Positions 22,067 to 28,362 of a DNA stretch of 28,362 nucleotides are shown one piece after another. Source of the stretch: Acanthaster planci (lineage: Eukaryota > Echinodermata > Asteroidea > Valvatida > Acanthasteridae); NCBI RefSeq assembly GCF_001949145.1, contig NW_019091362.1, positions 6,147,904-6,176,265 of the forward strand. Reading direction: 5' to 3'. Under the pieces are notes generated by a model. That model was not told the origin of the DNA. It saw nothing but the letters and a program-made list of their open reading frames with translations, and did no database searches. Within the stretch, counting starts at the first letter, position 1; the number at the start of each line of letters is the position of its first letter. The position numbers and the translations under genes were made by a program.

Positions 22067-22894
22067 TCATTACCATTTAAAATATCCTTGATCAACCTAA
22101 CAGTGTTGTGAGGGCGCAGGAGCCTAGATTAAGAGATGTGCTATCACTCCCTGATGTCCTATATTTAACTTTCGAGGTAGTAGTTCATTCCACAATCAGG
22201 ACACTGAGTATTTTGGTTTTGTTTGTTTTATGCATTTAGGCCTAATTTACAATGGTGTAGGCATTAAAAAAAGATTTTACATGCAACAAAATTTCGTAAA
22301 CGCGGGTTCACGTATTCCCGACTTTTATGCCGAACTGGCACGAATAACAAGTTTAGAGGGAATCGAAGAATTGGTCTAGGCTGTCTGGGGATGATCCTGA
22401 TAGTTTGGTGAAAAATAGTTCAAGTTGGGAAAGAGCCAAAGAGTAATTTGGATCAGGTTCAAAATTGTGAGCATGATCCAGAACAATCTGCAATTCTTGG
22501 TTCATTCGTCTTGTATTCACAACTAATTCTGGATATTATTGCAGCATTCTTACAAGTTTTCTTAGCTTTAAACAATCCAGAATCATGCCAAATCGTTACA
22601 AATGAGTCAAGAACTGCTGTGGTGCTATCTTATGTCATATCAGAAGTGATCCTTTAATTAAAAGCTCTTTTAATTCTTCAGATGCCACCTGTTCTAGTAT
22701 GGTTATTAAATAAGCCCATTATTTGGGGCAGTTGGCTCCGCCACAACAGTGTCATATTTTCTGTAGTCATCATTTATTAAATCTTTTTGAAAGCCGAATT
22801 TACGTCTCTTGTCTTAGATTTTCAGTTCTGTTCGTTTCAATAAATTCCGCGCCTAAGCCTAAACTGTACGAATACTTTATAAGTACAACTTAAG
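22067..22894. other. Intergenic DNA after the transporter remnant
   Basis: It contains TAGGCCTA at 22237 and a 70-codon plus frame (22448-22657) with a hydrophobic middle that I do not recognise. An AATAAA at 22838 is too far from the last exon to be a convincing polyadenylation signal for it. Confidence 0.45.
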
Positions 22895-23088
22895 AAAAAG
22901 CAACAAGCGTACTCGGGTGGGACTCCAACCCACGACCTCCTGCTTACTAAGGCAGACGTCTTAACCACTCGACCACCAAGATCACTGGTGTCGGCTGGCT
23001 GGTTCGAATCAAATGTAGCAGCGGGTACCGCACTAGTAAGCAGGACGTCGAGGGTTCGAGTCCCACCCGAGTACGCTTGTGCTTTTTT
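22895..23088. mobile_element. Head-to-head tRNA-derived (SINE-like) elements
   Basis: Two arms of about 55 bases (22895-22949 and 23034-23088) are inverted copies and enclose about 84 bases. The left arm extends into a tRNA-like unit on the minus strand, and the right arm resembles the 3' half of the same unit on the plus strand. Both run outward through a shared ACGCTTGT tail into a T-run (five T on the left, seven on the right), the usual RNA polymerase III stop. A single retroposed SINE would not produce this symmetry, so one copy inserted next to another in opposite orientation, or the unit is a foldback element that captured a tRNA. Confidence 0.6.
22909..22982 (-). tRNA. tRNA-like pseudogene (SINE head)
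   Basis: On the minus strand the A box TGGTCGAGTGG (22966-22976) and B box GGTTGGAGTCC (22920-22930) have tRNA spacing. The T arm has a perfect GTGGG/CCCAC stem. The anticodon stem TCTGC/GCAGG pairs with one wobble, but its loop is eight bases (CTTAGTAA). The acceptor stem pairs at only five of seven positions. A functional tRNA is therefore unlikely; this is best read as a pseudogene or the promoter head of a SINE. Confidence 0.5.
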
Positions 23089-23100
23089 TCATAAGCCTTT

Positions 23101-25460
23101 GGGGGCATACACTGAGCATACAGTGTTAAAACACACGTCGGGCAGGGCAAAAAATACAAAAATAATCTACATCTTCCCGGCGCGAATCCATCCTTGAAAT
23201 AGTAAGTTATTTTTCCAAAATGAAACAGGGGCTAATTTCCGTCACCGTCATCAAAAACTTTAGTGGAGATAGATTGGCAGTATAAGTGTAACAATTCAGG
23301 AACGTGTGAACCCACCTTTACATTTTGGCTGTTAAATAACCCTATAAATCGGATTTTGTTTTTATTGTCACCACCAAAAAGTGGGGGTGATCAAAATGGT
23401 CTGTCTTTCCTAGTCACAAGTGGGGAGTGGTGTATTCGCCCTGGCGCAGATGGTCTACGTCCCTGAGTCTTTCTCCTCCAGAAAATTCCCGGAGGGGATA
23501 GAAACTGACACTCTCATAAAATGCTCATAAGATTTTAATTTGTTATTTTTCGGAATTAAATCGATATTATTTTGGACAACAAAATTCAATTAAAGCAGTG
23601 GGCTACAATAAAAAGACAACCGTGGAAGAGGACTCGAGCTTTCAAGCGTCAGAAATACCTTTCCGCAACAAGAAATCTTCTAGTCATATTTTTTTTATTT
23701 GTGAAATGATAATGACACAGCTGAGTATTGCTCTGTGTGAGAAATCTGCCGGGTCTGGATGGAAAGTTTCACAGGGTTTGCAAAACCGCAGTGCGTTGGT
23801 CGGAGATGTTAGAATCAGTCTATATCCTTCAAATTCGTTCATAGTGTGGATGAGATTTCGGGTAAATCAAAAACAGTAGCAACAGTATAGCACCACCAAC
23901 AGTAACAACAAAAGAGAAGAAAGCAGACCATTGCAGTCAACTTCAGTCCATTTTTGGCGAGCTGCGCGTGCGAAGCGATTCCGAGCCGACCGTCTGGCCA
24001 GTCGAATCCGCAGTAAAATGTCAAGGCTTCTTGCTTGTGATTTGTATCGGAAACAACGTGCAAGTCTTATGCTCTGTCCATTACCATCCCTAGGCCCTTT
24101 TATTCTTTATTCCCATTCATAAATACCTTTACCGAGAAGAAGTAAAGAGAATTCGAACTTCGCGTTTTCTAGACGATTTTGTCCAACAATTTCATCCTGT
24201 GTTTTCTGAAATACCGCCTGGTATGGGCCTCGTGGGTGCAGTGCTACAGGTCAGTGTATAGACAGGAATCAATACTAAGGTTCACGTAATTGATTATCAA
24301 TTTACATCCACACGTAGCTGCGAGCCATGACAGCTCATAGTTTGTCCACGATTTCCAAGGTCTCGTTATTTATCTAACATGATATTCAGACAAGTATACA
24401 CTCCTGATTCTCGATATGCGTCTGGGTAGAATCATCATCCGTCGACCATAAGTCACAATGTAGCTTTCCTCCTCGTTTTGAAGCTAACACTTAATGGAAG
24501 TAGGCCTAGTCAGATCGGCCTGGGTCCGAGTTGGTCTTGGTCCGGCTTGAAACACAAATGTAGCTCTCACCCCCTTTTTGTGTTTGGGTCCCAAAAAATA
24601 ATAACCCAGAAAGAAGAAATATGACCAATCTGTGTAAACATTGACAATTATTGTGATATATGAAAACAAAAACCGTGGATGTTATGATCTTTGATTTATA
24701 ACCCGATGCATTTACATGTCTATAGTCATGCATCAATGACGTCATTCATTTTGAAAAATTATTTGGGACAGTTCTGTGTGAAACATTGTGAACACATCCA
24801 AACAAACGATGGGTAGGATCGACGATCATATTCACCTTCAAAACGTATGAAAGAAGCAGAGAAAGTAAAACTCACGCAAATACCCCGGTAGTCGCGTACC
24901 GACAAATCATTTATTTTTCACCTCATGTTCTCTTTTCTGGCTTTGAATTTTTTTTTTCAAACATGGCTCAGAAACTTCAATTAACCATGATTACTGTCGA
25001 CATTGCAATTCTTGCTATTATTTTGTCGTGAAGGTCACTTTGAGATGCCATTCAGAGTTTGCAAGTATTCTTTATAGGTAATCTAAGAGGGTTTTATAAG
25101 CATATGGTTTGTGAAATCCTACTTGAAATGAGCACTTCAAAGTACCATATGCCATGGGAGAGAACAAAAGGAGAGAGGAACTTCCCAAAATAAAATGATT
25201 AGGGATGAAAACACAAAGTGTACCGAAATAAAATAGACTTAAATTTACAAACAAAAATCAATTTTTATTCACAAAAATATACGCCAACATTGTCTTCTGA
25301 TATTCGGTACCAATCACATTTAGATGAGATATATACTCTTGGACTCTACCCTCCTATAGGCCTAAACAAAGAGTAATTGCTCCGGCGCTTAGTTTCGGTT
25401 GCGTAACTCCCATCCAAGAGTAAGAAAAATCCCTCCGGAAATTGGTATCTTCTGGTGTGA
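23101..25460. other. Intergenic DNA upstream of the FAMeT-HYR gene
   Basis: I see no gene here. TAGGCCTA octamers lie at 24501 and 25357, the second only about 110 bases upstream of the TATA box. The remainder is AT-rich with short frames only. Confidence 0.5.
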
Positions 25461-25467
25461 ATACAAC

Positions 25468-25502
25468 TATAAAAGTGGTTCGGGAGACTGAAATCTCACA
25501 TA
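25468..25502 (+). promoter_or_regulatory. Core promoter of the FAMeT-HYR gene
   Basis: A TATAAAAG box at 25468-25475 is followed, 30 bases from its first T, by an initiator-like TCACAT whose A (25498) is a good candidate transcription start. That gives a 5' UTR of about 72 bases before the ATG at 25570. Spacing and sequence both fit a focused TATA-Inr promoter, typical of tissue-specific or inducible genes. Confidence 0.7.
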
Positions 25503-25569
25503 CTCGGGTTTTGCAGCACGGCTGGCCCAAGAAGTAACCCGTTCGAGCAACTGAGAGTCAACAGCGAAA

Positions 25570-25639
25570 ATGTGGACACTCGTAGGTCTATTGTCCATGA
25601 TGGTTCTGGCTTCAGTTGGCTCCGTCAGAGGAGACATTT
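25570..25639 (+). CDS. Exon 1, signal peptide
   Basis: The ATG at 25570 is the first after the predicted start site, in the context GCGAAAATG. It encodes MWTLVGLLSMMVLASVGSVR, a short hydrophobic leader with small residues before the likely cleavage region. The exon ends at ATTT|GTAAGT in phase 1. Confidence 0.85.
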
Positions 25640-28362
25640 GTAAGTGGGTGGTTGCACCGTGTACATCATAATACTACGGACTTATTTGGCATTAATCAAA
25701 CCTATATTTCAGATATGTAACTGATTATTCCAGCTACATTTTCGTACGTAACTTTAACACACTTCTGAACGTTCTCTTATTTCCCTTACATAGATGGAAT
25801 CCCAGATATCAACACAGACCGAGGTTAGTATTTCCTGAGTATTTTTGCGGCAATCACAAACTGAATATACATCTCTGTCACAATATGGATTCGAAGACAA
25901 CTTTGCTTAGTATTCGGGCAACCGTATAGTTGCTCATGTACGCTGCTGGACTAGTTACCGGTTATACTCTTATCCAGACCTGATTCAAAAGAAAAGTTTG
26001 GTTGAGAGTCTACTTTTTCCGATGTCATCTGTCATTATGAATAATTTTAGAGCAGTGAAAATAATGGGTTAACTTGGTGTTAGTTTAACACCCTTGGAAT
26101 GTAATCTAAAGGTGCTAAATTAATACTGGTGTTATACAATTTACGTTGTCAAAGAATGATGAAGAAGTGTGCTTGTATGACAACCTGTTAAATGTCGGCA
26201 AGCGCTAAAACAGTTGTATCTTAAAAAGCCTCGGAATCGACATGAAATTTGTCCATATTATCGTTATCGAATAGCAAGGAAATGATCTGTGCAGTCTTAT
26301 TGACCCTCCCCTTAATCGAGAACAACTCTGAGAAACTACAGCTCCTAATCACTTACAACGTAACCGATAAGGTATAATTCAATATTGACTTGTTGCAATT
26401 CCCAAGGCTATTTTGTAGTCATAGAAGACACCACCTCATACAACAAAGTCTACAAGTATTTCAACTACCCTATAAAGCCCGATACGGGCTACCTGCTCTT
26501 TGAGGTCAAGACCGAAGGCAGTGCCTACATCGCCCTATCGGCAGAGGCTAATGACCAGATCACCCAGTATGAAATAGGGATCAGTGGCTACAAGGCGCTC
26601 ATCAGAAGGTAGGACTTTGAATGCCTGTCGGACAGACGTTAATCTTCTGGATTTTGTCAAACATCTGCTGAATATGTCGAAGTTGAAACGGATAAAATGT
26701 AGTTTACCAGATGCCAACTGTTACCTTGGAATCCGTAAGAAGACGGAGGTTAATATACAGACCTGGGCCTATTTGTATTTTGGGTTCATATTCGGGGTTA
26801 ACAGCCTTATCACAAACTAACGCGAAGCGACCGAAGCCCTCACACGCCTCTTGGTCAAAGTTTCACGAAGTCTAATAATCTGATATCAGTAGCATCCATT
26901 TTGAGCACGTGTTCTCGCATTTCTGCAATCACTGAATTAGATGCATCGGAAGCTGTACAAAAGCCATCGAAGTCCACAACTACGAGCTCCTAAGCAGCAC
27001 GGAGTTCCACTTCTTCTGCATCTTCTACGATAACGGCCACCTCAAACTCGGAAACACCTGCGGTCAGGAGCCTGGCCTGGTATACTGGACAGACGACAAC
27101 CCCCTTACCATAGCCCACTTCGGTTACGCTACGGAAATCGACGAGCCGTGGAAGACTGGGATGTGGAGATTTTACGTCGTTGGTAAGCTGTTATATTGTA
27201 GCGATACTTTATGAACGAAAGCACTGGCTACCTTGTGTGAAGGATTGGTATTGCTGAAAATTACACTGAAAATAGCAAAACAACAATTTGCATAATACCC
27301 AGCAAAAATAATTAACACCAACTGTACAACACAATGATCAACAAAGGCCAGTTTTTTGGAAAAATGTGGACCATATCTTTGAAAGAGTTATAAAGATCAC
27401 ATCTGGTCACAGTTAACCTGATCAAAACAAGTCCTAACAGTCAAAGGAACAGACATATAGGGTGCACTTCCTGAGAGATATCACAAATAACGATCGATTT
27501 GTTTAGACCCTCATTTGAGATGGAGTCGTATGGAAATATTTAGTATTTTTATTTCTCTGTTTACTCATTTTGTCTCAAAATAACGTTCAGAAGTGTTTTT
27601 TTACCTGCAAGTTACCTTGTTAGTTTATTCCATCAATCATTTTAGACAAAGAGGCCCCTGACATCAAATGCCCTCACGATATCATTGTCGTGACGGACCC
27701 GAACAAGGACAGCGCTGTGGTGACTTGGGAACCACCGGTTGTCACAGATAATTCAGGAAGTCCGGTGACAGTGGTCTGTGAGCCTGCATCTGGTTCCGTC
27801 TTCCCCCTGAACGTTGTGACAACAGTTGTCTGCACCGCAACCGACTCGGCCGGCAACTCTGCCACTTGCGATTTCACGGTCACGGTAAAAGGTAAATTGA
27901 TAACATAACGGTAATGACCAATAACACTGATTTGAAAGGGATGTCTCTTGTCACTCATGCACAAATGTTTGTTGACAGCAAGGGTACAATTAGGAAGACA
28001 GAGCAGTCATTTTTTACTTCAGCGGCCTTAAAATTGAAAACGCCAAACAATTTATTCGGCTAATACGAAAGTTTCAACAAAACTTGCACTTTGTGAACTG
28101 TTTCTTCACATGAAAGAATCAGCAGAGTACTTGGATTTTCGTTTATAACAATAACCGGAATCGATTCTAAATCGCCATTTACCAGAAATCGTGGAAGAAT
28201 TGCTATAAACATTCCAAGTGTTTTACTCCAAATTGTGTACTCGGACTTCAGATGAAGAAGATCCTACCATCAACTGTCCTGTTGACTTCTACGAGGTCAC
28301 AGACCCAGGCAAGCCTGGAGCTGTCGTTATCTGGGAAGTCACTGCCGAAGATAACTCGGGAA
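25570..28362 (+). CDS. Secreted FAMeT-like and HYR-domain protein, partial
   Basis: Six exons, 25570-25639, 25794-25823, 26407-26608, 26941-27182, 27646-27891 and 28252-28362 (continuing past the window), join in one open frame of at least 300 residues with GT-AG introns. Residues 1 to about 21 form a signal peptide, 34-182 a FAMeT-like domain (Pfam Methyltransf_FA type) and 182-264 a first HYR domain; a second HYR domain starts at 264. HYR domains are immunoglobulin-like adhesion modules of extracellular proteins such as hyalin, so the product is probably extracellular and may continue with more repeats or a membrane anchor. Despite the family name, no methyltransferase activity should be assumed. 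No defects are visible. Confidence 0.9.
25794..25823 (+). CDS. Exon 2, 30-base micro-exon
   Basis: Between TTACATAG and the donor GAG|GTTAGT, this exon adds only YGIPDINTDR plus one base of the next codon. It keeps phase 1 on both sides and links the leader to the FAMeT-like domain. Because its length is a multiple of three, skipping it would keep the frame. It is short enough that gene finders may miss it. Confidence 0.75.
26407..26608 (+). CDS. Exon 3, first half of FAMeT-like domain
   Basis: The exon starts after CCCAAG in phase 1 and begins GYFVVIEDTTSYNKVYKYF. It includes FEVKTEGSAYIALS and the YEIGISGYKALIRR strand typical of this domain. It ends at AGAAG|GTAGGA in phase 2. Confidence 0.85.
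26941..27182 (+). CDS. Exon 4, second half of FAMeT-like domain
   Basis: The acceptor TGAATTAG and phase 2 complete an arginine, followed by CIGSCTKAIEVHNYELLSST. Later motifs FHFFCIFYDNGHLKLG, GLVYWTDDNPLTIAHFGYAT and GMWRFYVV match the C-terminal strands of the domain. Several cysteines suit an extracellular fold. The donor is GTTG|GTAAGC, phase 1. Confidence 0.85.
27646..27891 (+). CDS. Exon 5, complete HYR domain 1
   Basis: One 82-residue HYR domain fills the exon exactly, in phase 1 at both ends. It shows DKEAPDIKCPHDI at the start, AVVTWEPPVVTDNSG, then PASGSVFPLNVVTTVVCTAT and DSAGNSATCDFTVTVK. The four cysteines are in the usual HYR positions. Confidence 0.92.
28252..28362 (+). CDS. 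Exon 6, start of HYR domain 2 (cut by window end)
   Basis: After the acceptor GGACTTCAG in phase 1 it reads DEEDPTINCPVDFYEVTD and AVVIWEVTAEDNSG, the first half of a second HYR domain parallel to the first. The exon continues beyond the window. Confidence 0.9.
   Translation, partial: MKKILPSTVLLTSTRSQTQASLELSLSGKSLPKITRE

Noticed and set aside
22448-22657. Small membrane protein frame of 70 codons
   Set aside because: It has a hydrophobic middle but no homology I know, no promoter or splice context, and such frames arise by chance at this length.
1-28362. CRISPR array, operons or prokaryotic genes
   Set aside because: No regularly spaced direct repeats with unique spacers, no long intronless genes; the window is clearly eukaryotic.

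Overview
The window reads as an intron-rich animal nuclear genome, most likely a marine invertebrate deuterostome. An echinoderm is my first guess; amphioxus or a hemichordate is possible. Reasons: GT-AG introns and a TATA promoter, a secreted farnesoic-acid-O-methyltransferase-like (FAMeT) plus HYR (hyalin repeat) modular gene, a Ty3/gypsy LTR retrotransposon relic, tRNA-derived repeats, no operons, and about 13 kb of gene-poor DNA.

Layout. 1-13.4 kb is mostly non-coding. It holds a diverged 100-bp direct duplication (3880/4378), homeodomain-site-rich patches, an inverted-repeat element full of GGTTGA motifs (about 11.12-11.40 kb) and an unidentified coding-like remnant on the minus strand (about 12.0-12.65 kb). 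13.45-18.05 kb is one decayed Ty3/gypsy element in plus orientation. Its parts are a 5' LTR, primer-binding site, gag, dead protease, RNase H remnant, integrase and 3' LTR; the reverse transcriptase is missing. Two later insertions sit inside it: a 242-bp foldback element with an AT target duplication in the integrase linker, and about 630 bp of foreign DNA in the 3' LTR. 18.77-22.07 kb holds plus-strand exons resembling an SLC16 monocarboxylate-transporter-like membrane protein. They carry frame changes and an in-frame stop, so the locus looks like a pseudogene or an error-laden assembly. 22.9-23.1 kb is a head-to-head pair of tRNA-like elements. 25.47-28.36 kb is the one clearly intact gene. 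It has a TATA box, a start codon and signal peptide, a 30-bp micro-exon, two exons encoding a FAMeT-like domain, then one HYR domain per exon, and it runs off the window end.

The most unusual signal is a short palindrome, TAGGCCTA. It occurs seven times where well under one would be expected. In the duplicated pair at 3880/4378 one copy has TA exactly where the other has TAGGCCTA, so the octamer appears to have been gained by a 6-bp insertion at a TA. Shorter and longer variants (TAGGCTA, TAGGCCCTA) occur too, as expected for excision footprints of a TA-targeting DNA transposon. All domain calls rest on reading translated motifs by eye; no search was run.
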